A stretch of DNA of 64,000 nucleotides from JAPKZH01 sp964537875 (GCA_964537875.1 CAZIDN010000008.1:1-64000); one strand, 5' to 3'; counted from the stretch's first letter, positions 9,040 to 18,268 are shown. The notes: generated by a model from the sequence alone, not told the origin. Numbers and translations: made by a program.

Positions 9040-10461
9040 ATGCTTTGGCGTCCCACATATCATAGAAGACTTGCGCAGGTGGCGGATGCGCTGACGACCG
9101 CTCTCAGCTTCATCGGTGCCTATCTTATTTGGGACAAGCTCCGGCGCCTGATGGATATCTCTTTTCCCATCCGCGTCACCACGGATTATATCGCGCTCAT
9201 CGTCGGGCTTTCACTTCTGTGGGTGATTATCTTCAATAGGCTGGGGGCGTATTCTTTTCAACGATTCAAGTCGCTATGGAAGGAATTGGCCAATGTCGTG
9301 AAAACGACCTTCATCGGTGTCTGCGTATTCTTCGCGGCTCATTATTTTCTCCGGTTCGGACACATCCCGAGAACGTATATCATCGCTTTCGCCTTCGTCA
9401 ACTTTCTTTTCCTGGCTCTCGAAAAAACAGCCCTTTTTTATGTGGCCAAAGAAGTGAGGAAAAGGGGGATCAACAGGAAACGGGTTTTAATAATAGGGGA
9501 GGGGGAAAAAGCGCGTGAATTTATCGAGGTTGTGAAGAATAATATTGGATGGGGTTTGGACATCGTCGGAATCGTAAAGGCCGATGCCGATGACCTTACA
9601 AATGGTTCGTCAGGCATCAAGATCCTGGGGACTTATAAGGACATAGAACCCCTTCTCCATGACAATATCGTCGACGAAATCATCGTTTGCGTCCCTATCG
9701 ATCAGTTCGGTTTGATCAGGAAAGTCATAGAGTGTTGTGAGCGCGAGGGAGTTCAAATCCGCATCTATTCGGACTTTTTCGGCAAATTGGTGAAAAAGGT
9801 CCGGGTCGATCAACCGTATGGGATGAATATCATCAGCTTGATGGCGACGCAGGACGATGAACTAAAGCTGTACATTAAAAGACTTTTGGACATTGGGATT
9901 TCGGGAATAATGCTGATTGCTATGACCCCGATTTTATTGACAATTGCCGTGTTAATCAAAGCGACCTCGAAAGGCCCACTCCTATATCAATGGAACGTCG
10001 TTGGGCTGAACAAGAAACCCTTCAAAAGCTGGAAGTTCAGGACCATGGTCCTGAATGCGGACCAAATGAAGGCGGACCTTCAGGATCGCAATGAGATGGA
10101 CGGGCCTGTTTTCAAGATCAAGAATGATCCGAGGGTGATGAAGATTGGGAAAGTGCTGAGAAAGTTTAGCCTGGACGAGCTCCCCCAGCTCTGGAGTGTC
10201 TTCAAGGGGGACATGAGCTTGGTCGGGCCGCGTCCGGCTGGTCCCCATGAATTAGCGAGATATGAGAGTTGGCACAGGCGAAAACTCAGCGTGAAACCCG
10301 GCCTGACATGCTTTTGGCAGATAAAGGGAAGAAACAGAGTCAGCAGTTTCGACGAATGGGTTCGGCTGGATTTGGAGTATATAGAGAACTGGTCTCTTGG
10401 GCTCGATCTGAAGATTCTTCTCAAAACTATCCCAGCGGTTATTAGAGGCACTGGGAGTTAA
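9040..10461 (+). CDS. polyprenyl-phosphate sugar phosphotransferase (WcaJ type)
   Basis: The 473-residue initiating enzyme transfers a sugar-1-phosphate from a nucleotide sugar to undecaprenyl phosphate. The N-terminal third has four membrane helices, the middle a CoA-binding-like Rossmann domain (RKRVLIIGEGEKAREFIEV), then a membrane re-entrant helix (KRLLDIGISGIMLIAMTP). The catalytic domain shows WKFRTMVLNAD, KFSLDELPQLWSVFKGDMSLVGPRP and VKPGLTCFWQIKGRN, all canonical. The sugar (glucose, galactose or other hexose) cannot be told from sequence. An A-rich stretch ahead of the ATG serves as ribosome-binding site. It begins the run of genes continuing to 18961. Confidence 0.93.
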   Translation: MLWRPTYHRRLAQVADALTTALSFIGAYLIWDKLRRLMDISFPIRVTTDYIALIVGLSLLWVIIFNRLGAYSFQRFKSLWKELANVVKTTFIGVCVFFAAHYFLRFGHIPRTYIIAFAFVNFLFLALEKTALFYVAKEVRKRGINRKRVLIIGEGEKAREFIEVVKNNIGWGLDIVGIVKADADDLTNGSSGIKILGTYKDIEPLLHDNIVDEIIVCVPIDQFGLIRKVIECCEREGVQIRIYSDFFGKLVKKVRVDQPYGMNIISLMATQDDELKLYIKRLLDIGISGIMLIAMTPILLTIAVLIKATSKGPLLYQWNVVGLNKKPFKSWKFRTMVLNADQMKADLQDRNEMDGPVFKIKNDPRVMKIGKVLRKFSLDELPQLWSVFKGDMSLVGPRPAGPHELARYESWHRRKLSVKPGLTCFWQIKGRNRVSSFDEWVRLDLEYIENWSLGLDLKILLKTIPAVIRGTGS

Positions 10462-10467
10462 TACGAC

Positions 10468-11397
10468 ATGAAGATCATCATAACCGGAGTAGCTGGATTT
10501 ATAGGGTCGAATCTTGCTGCGCGCCTACTCAAGGAAGGATATCAAGTCGTTGGGATCGATAATCTCGCCTATGGATTACCCGAGAATGTCCCGGAAGGCG
10601 TGGAATTCCAGAAAAGAGATATCCGCGACCGCGGCATTTATGGTCTTTTTGAAGGGGTCGATGCCGTATTCCATCTCGCGGCCAAGAACTGCATCACCGA
10701 TTGCCAGGCGGATCCGATAGAGACGGCCGATATCAACGTCACCGGAACGATCAACGTCTTCGAAGCGGCGCGGCGGGCCGGAGTCCGTAAGATCATATAT
10801 GCGGAATCATCGGCGCTTTACGAAGGGATCTCGATTTTCCCGACGCCGGAAAGCGAGGTCCGGCCAGAGAGTTTTTACGCGACCAGCAAATCGGCCGCGA
10901 TGCATTTTGCTAAAGCATATCGTCGGTTTTTCGGGATGACATTCACGGCGCTTCGCTATTTCTGCGTCTACGGCCCCGTCCAGGATTATCGCCGGACGGT
11001 CCCGCCGGTCACGAGCGCCTTTATAATCAAGCTTTTAAAGGGCGAACGTCCGGTCATCAACGGGACGGGCGAAAAGCGACGGGATTTCGTCTTCGTCGAC
11101 GATGTCAACGATTTCCATCTTCTCTGCCTTCGCGATTCCCGGACCGATAATGAAACTTATAATCTGGGTTCGGGAGAAAACCATTCGATTTTGGAGATAT
11201 ACGAGCTTGTCTCGCGGCTTCTCGGCGTTCGCCTCGAGCCGGAATTCAAGCCCGATCTCCCTGGCGAAGCGCAGATAACGCTTGCAGACATTTCCAAGGC
11301 TTCAGCTCTTGGCTGGAAACCGCGGACGGACCTCGAAACCGGGTTGCTCCGCGCCATCGATTACATCAAATCCGAAATGGCGGGGGGAAGGATTTGA
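10468..11397 (+). CDS. NAD-dependent sugar epimerase/dehydratase (extended SDR)
   Basis: A 309-residue extended SDR protein. The nucleotide-binding motif GVAGFIGSNLAARLL is at the N-terminus, the active-site region AESSALYEG at about residues 112-120, and the catalytic YxxxK as FYATSKSAAM near residue 135. The C-terminal substrate region has FVDDVNDFHLLC and NLGSGENHSILEIYELV. The family includes UDP-glucose 4-epimerases, UDP-glucuronate decarboxylases and GDP-sugar dehydratases; the exact reaction is not decidable. Six bases separate it from the phosphotransferase, and its stop overlaps the next gene's TTG start (TTGA) by four bases. Confidence 0.85.
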   Translation: MKIIITGVAGFIGSNLAARLLKEGYQVVGIDNLAYGLPENVPEGVEFQKRDIRDRGIYGLFEGVDAVFHLAAKNCITDCQADPIETADINVTGTINVFEAARRAGVRKIIYAESSALYEGISIFPTPESEVRPESFYATSKSAAMHFAKAYRRFFGMTFTALRYFCVYGPVQDYRRTVPPVTSAFIIKLLKGERPVINGTGEKRRDFVFVDDVNDFHLLCLRDSRTDNETYNLGSGENHSILEIYELVSRLLGVRLEPEFKPDLPGEAQITLADISKASALGWKPRTDLETGLLRAIDYIKSEMAGGRI

Positions 11398-12137
11398 GCG
11401 GCGGGGAAATGAAAGCCGTCCTGCTTGCGGCGGGCAAGGGGACGAGACTCCGTCCGCTGACCGATGAGATGCCCAAGGTCATGGTTCCGATCGCGGGGAA
11501 GCCCATCCTCGAGCATCATGTCGAGCATCTGGCCGAAGCGAGAATCCGGGAGATATTCATCAATCTCCATCATCTTCCGGAACGGATCACGTCCCATTTC
11601 GGGGATGGACGAAAGTGGGGGGTGCGGATCCGATACTCCCTCGAACCCGAGATATTGGGCACGGCGGGCGCCGTGAAAAAACTCGAGGCCGAGCTGCACG
11701 GCGGTCCGTTCCTCGTCGTCTATGGGGACAATTTCCTGGAGATTGACCTGCCCGGCTTTATTAGGGCGGCTGAGGCGAACGCGGGCGTGGGAACAGTGGC
11801 GGTCTTCGAGAAGGCGGATGTTTCGGGCAGCGGCATCCTCGAGTTGAGCCGGGACAACAAAGTCCTCCGTTTCAAAGAAAAGCCGACGCCCAGCGAGGTT
11901 TTCAGCCATTGGGTAAACGCGGGCCTTTTCCATTTCCGCTCCGGCATCTTTGATTTTATTCCCACGGGCTTTTCTGACTTCGGCGTCGACGTGATCCCCG
12001 CGCTGATTCGAAAGAAAGGGCGTCTTTACGCATACCGACTATCCGGCCGTGTTTGGGCTCTGGATGACCTGGGGCTTTTGAACGAATTGAATCTTCATCT
12101 CCTCAACTCCTCGGGGGCCAGGGAGGAGACGCCTTAG
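11394..12137 (+). CDS. sugar-phosphate nucleotidyltransferase (HddC/GlmU-N type)
   Basis: About 247 residues (243 if the ATG at 11409 is the start). The signature AAGKGTRLRPLT with PKVMVPIAGKPILEH at the N-terminus, the GTAGAVKKLE segment and VVYGDNFLEID mark a nucleotide-sugar pyrophosphorylase that joins a sugar-1-phosphate to NTP. The paired GHMP kinase, GmhA-like isomerase and C7-forming enzymes downstream make a heptose-1-phosphate guanylyl- or related transferase the best guess, which is inference. The TTG at 11394 overlaps the previous stop and has GGGGGGAAGG just upstream; the ATG at 11409 begins the conserved sequence, so the start is unresolved. Confidence 0.85.
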   Translation: MSGGEMKAVLLAAGKGTRLRPLTDEMPKVMVPIAGKPILEHHVEHLAEARIREIFINLHHLPERITSHFGDGRKWGVRIRYSLEPEILGTAGAVKKLEAELHGGPFLVVYGDNFLEIDLPGFIRAAEANAGVGTVAVFEKADVSGSGILELSRDNKVLRFKEKPTPSEVFSHWVNAGLFHFRSGIFDFIPTGFSDFGVDVIPALIRKKGRLYAYRLSGRVWALDDLGLLNELNLHLLNSSGAREETP

Positions 12138-12168
12138 CTATCAGAGTCATTTGTAATAAGGGGGAGGC

Positions 12169-13170
12169 ATGATCATCACACGCACGCCATTCCGTTTCAC
12201 ACTGGGCGGGGGAGGGACCGACCTCCCTGCCTATTACTCGAAGTTCGGCGGATTCATCTTTGCCGCTGCCATTAACAAATATATGTTCATCAACCTGAAC
12301 CGACCCATCGTGGATTCTCTTGTCCGCCTCAAGTATTCCAAATCGGAGACGGTGAATCACCGCGAAGAGCTCCAGCACGACATCGCCAAAGAAGCGATGC
12401 GGATGACAGATATCGAAAATTCGCTTGAGATCGCATCGATGGCGGACGTCCCTGCCGGCACGGGGCTCGGCTCGTCGAGCTCATACGCGGTCGGCCTCCT
12501 TAACGGCCTTCATGCAATGAAAAAGGAAGCCGTGGCCGTCCAAGAACTGGCCGAGGAGGCCTGCGAACTCGAGATCGACAGGCTCGGCAAGCCGATCGGC
12601 AAGCAGGACCAATACATGGCGGCGTTCGGCGGTTTGAGGGTGCTCGAAATCGCCAAGGATGGGACTGTGAAAGTCAGGAGTCCCCTAATCGAAGAATCGA
12701 CCCTCGACGATTTGAACCAGAACCTCCTCATGTTCTATACCAACACCTCTCACAGCGCGACCCGGATCCTTTCGGAGCAGAGCCAGGGGGCCAGGGAGGA
12801 CAAAAAGAACGTCATCGAAAGCCTGCACGTCATCAAGGAGATCGGCTATAAGGTCCTGGAAGCCGCGGAATCAGGGAACATCACGGACATCGGCTTGCTT
12901 TTCGACAAACATTGGAAATTCAAGAAAAACATGTCCGCCGTTATCTCCAACAGCCGGCTGGATGAAGTGTATGAATACGCTCTGCAGAACGGGGCCCTGG
13001 GCGGCAAGGTTACCGGTGCCGGCGGAGGGGGTTTCTTCGTGTTCTATGTCGAAAAGGACCATGCGAAATTCCGCGAGGCGATGAAAAGATCGAATCTTCT
13101 GGAAATGAGATACAGGTTCGAAGGCGCCGGATCAACCGTCCTGCTGAACTTCATGAACGGGGCGAGGTAA
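12169..13170 (+). CDS. GHMP kinase (heptose-7-phosphate kinase HddA-like)
   Basis: A 333-residue GHMP-family small-molecule kinase. Motif 1 is RTPFRFTLGGGGTDLPAYY at the N-terminus, the ATP-binding motif 2 is PAGTGLGSSSSYAVGLLNG near residue 100, and motif 3 is KVTGAGGGGFFVFY near residue 285. This layout and length match HddA-type kinases that make D-glycero-D-manno-heptose-1,7-bisphosphate, though fucokinase-like members share it. GGGGAGG ahead of the ATG is a strong ribosome-binding site. Its company (nucleotidyltransferase before it, SIS isomerase and transaldolase-like enzyme after) supports a heptose or related sugar. Substrate is inferred, not shown. Confidence 0.85.
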   Translation: MIITRTPFRFTLGGGGTDLPAYYSKFGGFIFAAAINKYMFINLNRPIVDSLVRLKYSKSETVNHREELQHDIAKEAMRMTDIENSLEIASMADVPAGTGLGSSSSYAVGLLNGLHAMKKEAVAVQELAEEACELEIDRLGKPIGKQDQYMAAFGGLRVLEIAKDGTVKVRSPLIEESTLDDLNQNLLMFYTNTSHSATRILSEQSQGAREDKKNVIESLHVIKEIGYKVLEAAESGNITDIGLLFDKHWKFKKNMSAVISNSRLDEVYEYALQNGALGGKVTGAGGGGFFVFYVEKDHAKFREAMKRSNLLEMRYRFEGAGSTVLLNFMNGAR

Positions 13171-13221
13171 AGCAATGACTCTCGCAAATCTGGAAAAAAC
13201 GCATAAGAGGAGACAGTAAGG

Positions 13222-14517
13222 ATGGATTCCGAAATTGGCGTTATCGGACTTTGGCACCTTGGATGCGTTATCGCCGCGTCATGGTCGAAACTGGGCCACC
13301 GCGTTCATGGAGTCGATTTCGATCCTTCCAGGATCAGCCGACTGCAGCAGGGAATTCCTCCAATATATGAGCCGATGCTAGAAACGGAGATCAAAAGGGG
13401 GATCGCATCGAACAAATTGTCCTTTTCTGCCGAGATGGATGCCCTGAGGTCCTGTGATTATGTATTTCTCGCCTATGATACCCCAGTCGGAAACGACGAC
13501 AGCAGCGATATCTCCATACTCGAAAATTCTGTTCTGAGAGCAAGGGGCTTATTAAAGGATGGCGCCGTCCTCATTATAAGCTCCCAATCCCCGGTTGGGT
13601 TCTGCGCTCAATTAAGAAAAGAACTCATGATGCAGAATCGAACCCTCGATCTTGCCTATTCTCCCGAAAATCTTAGGCTTGGCGCCGCCCTGGAGTGTTA
13701 TATGACGCCAGGAAGAATAATCCTTGGCGTCGATAATGCCCAAACCGAGGAAAAATGCCGACGGCTATTTCAGGAAGTCACCGCTGAGATCATTTCTATG
13801 AGCCTGGAGAGCGCGGAATTGGTCAAGCATGGGATCAACGCGTTCCTTGCGACGAGCATAGTTTTCGCCAATGAACTCTCGGATATCTGCGAATCCCAAG
13901 GCGCGAGGATAGATGATGTCATCAAGGGGATGAAATCGGATCCCCGCATCGGAGAAAAGGCCTACCTATCGCCGGGGGTCGGGTTTTCAGGCGGCACTCT
14001 TGGAAGAGATCTCATGATTCTTAGCCGGCGGGGACCCGCCCTTCGTGAGGGAAGCAAATTCTTTGGCTATGTTCTAGAACTGAATAAGAGAAGAATTAAT
14101 GAGATCGTCGGAAAAATCAAGAATATATTGGGAGAAATAGAAGATGCCAAGATCGGCGTTCTCGGCTTGACGTATAAGCCGGGAACAAGCACGTTGCGGC
14201 GGAGTCTTCCCTTGGAGATTGCCGGCAAGCTCGTCCAAGCAGGGGCCAGGGTGAGCGCTTATGACCCTAAAGCCGATTATAAAGAATTGGACACCGTACC
14301 CGCGTTTCAAGTAGCCAGGAATATCGCGGAAACGGCAAAGGATTCGGACTTGCTTGTCTTACTGACGGAATGGGAAGAATTCAAGCAGTTCGACTGGAGT
14401 TCGATAAAAAAGGAGATGAGGCGGCTGATATTTTTCGATACGAAGGACTGCCTTGACGAAAATCAAATGAAAAAGATCGGGTTTCGGTTCATTTCGTTGG
14501 GGAGAGGAGAAAGATGA
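13222..14517 (+). CDS. UDP-glucose/GDP-mannose dehydrogenase homologue lacking the catalytic Cys
   Basis: A 431-residue protein with the three-domain layout of nucleotide-sugar dehydrogenases: NAD domain (GVIGLWHLGCVIA), central domain (YSPENLRLG, ELVKHGINAFLATSIVFANEL) and UDP-binding C-domain (GVLGLTYKPGTSTLRRS). The normal catalytic segment GFGGSCFPKD is here GFSGGTLGRD (residues 254-263), so the Cys that forms the thioester in four-electron oxidation is Thr259, and the Lys is Arg. The second Gly of the NAD motif is Trp. It probably does not make a uronic acid by the standard mechanism; a two-electron oxidation or a related reaction is possible. It is coupled to the next gene by an ATGA overlap. 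Confidence 0.8.
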   Translation: MDSEIGVIGLWHLGCVIAASWSKLGHRVHGVDFDPSRISRLQQGIPPIYEPMLETEIKRGIASNKLSFSAEMDALRSCDYVFLAYDTPVGNDDSSDISILENSVLRARGLLKDGAVLIISSQSPVGFCAQLRKELMMQNRTLDLAYSPENLRLGAALECYMTPGRIILGVDNAQTEEKCRRLFQEVTAEIISMSLESAELVKHGINAFLATSIVFANELSDICESQGARIDDVIKGMKSDPRIGEKAYLSPGVGFSGGTLGRDLMILSRRGPALREGSKFFGYVLELNKRRINEIVGKIKNILGEIEDAKIGVLGLTYKPGTSTLRRSLPLEIAGKLVQAGARVSAYDPKADYKELDTVPAFQVARNIAETAKDSDLLVLLTEWEEFKQFDWSSIKKEMRRLIFFDTKDCLDENQMKKIGFRFISLGRGER

Positions 14518-15368
14518 AGCTTCATGGAAAAAACATTGTCATTACGGGAGGAAGCCAGGGCATCGGTTTTGCTGTAGCGAAAAAATGCGTAGCCGAGGGC
14601 GCTCAGGCCGTCATTGCGGCCAGGAATCAAAAAGATCTTCTGAGATCCGTCGCCGAGTTAAAGGGAAGTCCGGGCGCCGCTGTTCGCTCCTATTCATTGG
14701 ATGTCAGTGACCTCAATAAGGTAAAGGCATTCGCTTCCTGGTGCGTAAACGAAGTGGGTGATATCAGCGGTCTTGTCAATTGTGCCGGCGTTTACGGGCC
14801 GATCGGTAGGACGACCGCCGTCGATCTTCAAGAATTCAGAGAGGCCATAAACATTAATTTTTTGGGCGCCGTGTACATGTGCAGTCTCTTTGCCCCGATA
14901 ATGAAATCACCCTCGCGCAAGAAGATCGTTAATTATTCCGGAGGAGGCGCCGCGAGCCCTTTTCCTAACTATTCCGCTTATGCGACAAGCAAAATAGCCC
15001 TTGTCCGATATACGGAAAATATCGCGCTTGAACTGGCGGCGGAGAACATCGATATCAACTGCATAGCGCCGGGATTTGTCATAACGAGATTACATCAACA
15101 GACGCTGGCCGCAGGAAGCGAAGCCGCGGGCGCTTCTTTTTATGAGGGAACAAAAAAGCAGATGGAAAGCGGCGGGGTTCCCCCCGAAAAGGCGGCCGAC
15201 CTGACCGCTTTTCTTTTGTCCGATGATTCCGACGGGATTACGGGAAAGTTCATATCCGCTCCCTGGGACCCCTGGGATTCTTTAGAATTTCAAGGCAGGC
15301 TTCGATCTGACAAAGATTTTTGCACGATAAGAAGGATCGACGACAAATCGTTCTTTAAAAAGACGTGA
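14514..15368 (+). CDS. SDR-family oxidoreductase
   Basis: A 284-residue classical short-chain dehydrogenase. It has the TGGSQGIGFAVA cofactor motif at residues 11-22, NCAG near residue 87, the catalytic Ser region NYSGGGAAS and the YxxxK pair in YSAYATSKIALVRY. Hydride transfer to or from a sugar or keto intermediate with NAD(P) is expected. The C-terminus is about 30 residues longer than usual for the family. It overlaps the stop of the atypical nucleotide-sugar dehydrogenase by 4 bases, so it may act on that enzyme's keto product (inference). Confidence 0.85.
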   Translation: MKLHGKNIVITGGSQGIGFAVAKKCVAEGAQAVIAARNQKDLLRSVAELKGSPGAAVRSYSLDVSDLNKVKAFASWCVNEVGDISGLVNCAGVYGPIGRTTAVDLQEFREAININFLGAVYMCSLFAPIMKSPSRKKIVNYSGGGAASPFPNYSAYATSKIALVRYTENIALELAAENIDINCIAPGFVITRLHQQTLAAGSEAAGASFYEGTKKQMESGGVPPEKAADLTAFLLSDDSDGITGKFISAPWDPWDSLEFQGRLRSDKDFCTIRRIDDKSFFKKT

Positions 15369-15396
15369 TCCAAATCACGGGAGCACATAAAAGCTT

Positions 15397-16467
15397 ATGA
15401 TCAGGATAGGGATCGTTGGCGCCGGGTTGATCGGGAAAAAACGGGCGGAAGCGATCGTTTCGCTCTCAGCGAACTTGAAGGTCGATCTGGTCAGCGATAT
15501 CGACGGGGATAAGGCGGGCGAACTAGGCCGTTTTTGCGGCGCCGCTCCATGCGTCGATTGGAGAGAGCTCACGCGGCGAGATGATATCGATGCCGTGATT
15601 GTTGCCACACCGAACAAGTTCATCCGCGAGATCGCCCTTTCCGCCCTCGAGCATGGAAATCACGTCCTCTGCGAGAAACCTTTGGGAAGAAACGCCGGGG
15701 AAGCCGAGTCGATCTGGTCGAAAGCAAAAGAGCGGGGGCTTATCCTGAAGACCGGGTTCAACCACCGTTTCCATCCTGCCATCCGGAACGCGAAGAAGAT
15801 CGTGGAGGATGGGGGGATCGGCAAGATCCATCTCATGCGGGCTGTCTACGGCCACGGCGGCCGGCCGGGATATGAAAAGGAGTGGCGGGCCAGCCGCGAC
15901 CTCTGCGGCGGCGGCGAACTTCTTGACCAGGGTGTCCATGTCATCGATCTCTTCCGGTGGTTCATAGGGGAATTCGAGGAAGCGTACGGCCGGATCGCTA
16001 CGTATTACTGGCCGATGGAAGTCGAGGACAATGCTTTCGCCATGTTCAGGACGAATCGTGGCCAGGTGGCCACGATGCACACGAGCTGGACCCAATGGAA
16101 GAACAAGTTCCTTCTCGAGATCATCGGAGAGAAAGGATATCTTGTCGTGGACGGGTTGGGCGGAAGCTATGGAACGGAAAGGCTCGTCATCGGAAAAAGG
16201 AAAGTCCGGGCCGCGGAGGCGACGGACCCGACGCCCGGGATCCAATACGCCGGCGGCGCCCCTGATGAAAAAATCCTGGAGTTTCCCGGTCCCGACATCT
16301 CCTGGCGCGAGGAGATGAAAGAATTCGCGTCGGCGATCACGGGAAATCGCGAGCCCATCGGCTCCGGATATGACGGCTTGATGGCCAACAGGTTCGTCGG
16401 GGCGGTCTATGAATCGGCGCGTCGGAACGTCCCGGTCCGTCTCGGCCCGTTCGAAAGAGAGAAATGA
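15397..16467 (+). CDS. Gfo/Idh/MocA-family oxidoreductase
   Basis: A 356-residue NAD(P)-dependent sugar oxidoreductase. Features: Rossmann motif GIVGAGLIGKKRAEA, the EKP motif in HVLCEKPLGRNAGEAE near residue 92, and the catalytic DxxxHxxD in LLDQGVHVIDLFRWF near residue 175. Members oxidise or reduce a sugar ring hydroxyl. With the SDR and the atypical dehydrogenase it makes three redox enzymes in a row, which suggests several tailoring steps on one sugar. The 28-base gap before it holds no terminator. It overlaps nothing downstream; the next start is a GTG five bases after its stop. Confidence 0.87.
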   Translation: MIRIGIVGAGLIGKKRAEAIVSLSANLKVDLVSDIDGDKAGELGRFCGAAPCVDWRELTRRDDIDAVIVATPNKFIREIALSALEHGNHVLCEKPLGRNAGEAESIWSKAKERGLILKTGFNHRFHPAIRNAKKIVEDGGIGKIHLMRAVYGHGGRPGYEKEWRASRDLCGGGELLDQGVHVIDLFRWFIGEFEEAYGRIATYYWPMEVEDNAFAMFRTNRGQVATMHTSWTQWKNKFLLEIIGEKGYLVVDGLGGSYGTERLVIGKRKVRAAEATDPTPGIQYAGGAPDEKILEFPGPDISWREEMKEFASAITGNREPIGSGYDGLMANRFVGAVYESARRNVPVRLGPFEREK

Positions 16468-16471
16468 GGGC

Positions 16472-17671
16472 GTGAAGAAACGGATCGGGATCCTGACGGG
16501 AGGCGGCGACGTCCCGCCGCTCAACGCCGTGATCGCTGCGGCAGCCGCTGAAGCCGAATCGCTCGGCGTCGAGCTCATTGGGTTCGTCCAGGGCTGGCGG
16601 GGCGTCCTCGACAACGACTGGGTTAGCCTTAGCGGACGCGAAGTCCCTTCCCGGGTGGGGGGCACGATCCTCAAATCCTCCCGCGTAAATATCGGCAAAA
16701 CAGCGGGGGGCCCCGATCGAGCCCTCCGGACCTTTGCGGACTTGGAATTGTCCGGTCTGATCGTCATCGGCGGGGAGGACACTCTTTCCAACGCTATTCT
16801 TCTCGGCTCTTTTCCTCAAGCCCTGATCTCGAAAACGATCGATAACGATGTCGGCGCGGCCGGCGCTCCCGAATCCGCTTTCGAGCCCGAAAAGATCCTC
16901 AACTACTTCACGTTGGGTTTCCCGACCGCCGCCGAAAAGATCGTCTCCTTCGTCAGCTTGGCGGAGGGCTTGAGGACGACGGCCTATTCGCACGAGCGGA
17001 TCGTCATCGTCGAGTCCATGGGGATGAGTGCCGGCTGGCTGGCCCTTGCCTCCGGACTCGGGGACCCCGACTTGATCGTCATTCCCGAGTTCCCCGTCGA
17101 CATCGAAGCCCTCGCGGCCCGAACCTTCGAAATATATTCGCGCCGGAAGCACGCCGTCATCGTGGTCACCGAGGGGGCGAAATGGAAGGACGGTTCATGC
17201 ATCCACGCCGCCGAGGACGAGAACAAAGATTTCGGCCATCCGCGTTTCGGGGGCTCGAGCGGGGCGCTTCGGGACAAATTCAAGGAACGCCTCTCGGGCC
17301 GGGTCGACACGCGGAACATCAACGCCGTGAACCCTTCGTATCTCTATCGTTCGGGCCCGCCGAACGCCCTGGACGCCCGATGGGCCGAAAAGATGGGAAA
17401 AAGGGCGGTCAGGGTTCTGGCCGAGGGCGCGACCGGCCCTAATTTGCTGACGGTCCAGAAAAGCGAAGACGGATTTTATCTCGCCGAAAAGCCGCTTTCG
17501 GAGTTCGGCTCCATCGAGACGCTTCATCGAAAGGTCGATCGAAGATTCTACGACCCCGCCGGGTTCGCCATAAGCGAGGCGGGGAGGCGATACATGAAAG
17601 AGATCGTTCGCGAAATCCCCGATGACCCGGACTACGGCCTTGGAATCAGGGGGAAAAATGGAATTCATTGA
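16472..17671 (+). CDS. phosphofructokinase-family sugar kinase (possible PPi type)
   Basis: About 399 residues from a GTG start that begins with the conserved VKKRIGILTGGGDVPPLNAV. PFK-A motifs are present: GGTILKSSRVN, IGGEDTLSNA, KTIDNDV (Asp124 and Asp126), ESMGMSAGWLALASG and a C-terminal FGGSSGALRDKF region. In the phosphate-donor motif GGDG/GGDD the sequence is GGED (Glu102, Asp103). Asp at the second position is the residue linked with pyrophosphate use in this family, but Glu at the first is unusual. Set beside a GmhA-like isomerase and a transaldolase-like enzyme, it may act on a C7 sugar phosphate rather than fructose-6-phosphate (inference). Its last 14 bases overlap the next gene. 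Confidence 0.8.
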   Translation: MKKRIGILTGGGDVPPLNAVIAAAAAEAESLGVELIGFVQGWRGVLDNDWVSLSGREVPSRVGGTILKSSRVNIGKTAGGPDRALRTFADLELSGLIVIGGEDTLSNAILLGSFPQALISKTIDNDVGAAGAPESAFEPEKILNYFTLGFPTAAEKIVSFVSLAEGLRTTAYSHERIVIVESMGMSAGWLALASGLGDPDLIVIPEFPVDIEALAARTFEIYSRRKHAVIVVTEGAKWKDGSCIHAAEDENKDFGHPRFGGSSGALRDKFKERLSGRVDTRNINAVNPSYLYRSGPPNALDARWAEKMGKRAVRVLAEGATGPNLLTVQKSEDGFYLAEKPLSEFGSIETLHRKVDRRFYDPAGFAISEAGRRYMKEIVREIPDDPDYGLGIRGKNGIH

Positions 17672-18257
17672 TACGTATCTTCAAGAAGTCAGGGACATCG
17701 TGGATCGGATCGACAAGGCAAGTATCGAAAAAATGATCCGGCGCCTGGTCGAAATCCGAAAGAGGGGCGGCCGCCTTTTCTTCCTCGGCGTCGGGGGAAG
17801 CGCGGCCAACGCCTCGCACGCCGTGAACGATTTCCGCAAGATTTGCGGGTTCGAGGCCTACACTCCGGTCGATAACATTTCCGAGCTGACCGCGCGGGTC
17901 AACGACGAGGGATGGGAAACCGTCTTCGTCGAATGGCTGAAAAAAAGCCGGCTGGGCGAAAACGACGGGGTTTTCGTGTTTTCCGTCGGCGGAGGAAACG
18001 TCGAAAGGAACATCAGCGCCAATCTGGTCAGAGCCATGGATTTCGCCAAGGAAAAGGGGGCCAGAATCCTTGGCATTGTCGGAAGGGATGGGGGGTACAC
18101 GGCCAAATGCGCCGATGCGTGCGTCATTGTGCCGACGATCAGCCCCGGCTTGGCGACCGCGCACTCGGAGGCTTTTCAAGCGGTGATCTGGCACCTGATC
18201 GTCAGCCATCCCGCCCTCAAGACATGTGAGATGAAGTGGGAATCGATAAAAACATAA
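17658..18257 (+). CDS. SIS-domain isomerase, GmhA-like
   Basis: A 199-residue SIS-domain protein starting at an ATG preceded by AGGGGGAAAA. It has FFLGVGGSAANASHAVNDF near residue 40 (compare GNGGSAADAQHF of GmhA), VFSVGGGNVERN near residue 105, and a C-terminal ATAHSEAFQAVIWHLI that fits the metal/His region of sedoheptulose-7-phosphate isomerase. That enzyme makes D-glycero-D-manno-heptose-7-phosphate, the substrate of HddA-like kinases such as the one at 12169. Length fits. The start lies inside the previous gene, indicating translational coupling. Exact substrate remains inferred. Confidence 0.82.
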   Translation: MEFIDTYLQEVRDIVDRIDKASIEKMIRRLVEIRKRGGRLFFLGVGGSAANASHAVNDFRKICGFEAYTPVDNISELTARVNDEGWETVFVEWLKKSRLGENDGVFVFSVGGGNVERNISANLVRAMDFAKEKGARILGIVGRDGGYTAKCADACVIVPTISPGLATAHSEAFQAVIWHLIVSHPALKTCEMKWESIKT

Positions 18258-18268
18258 AGGAGGAATCT

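Noticed and set aside
13222..14517. Standard UDP-glucose 6-dehydrogenase
   Set aside because: The catalytic Cys and Lys are missing, so a plain Ugd label would mislead.
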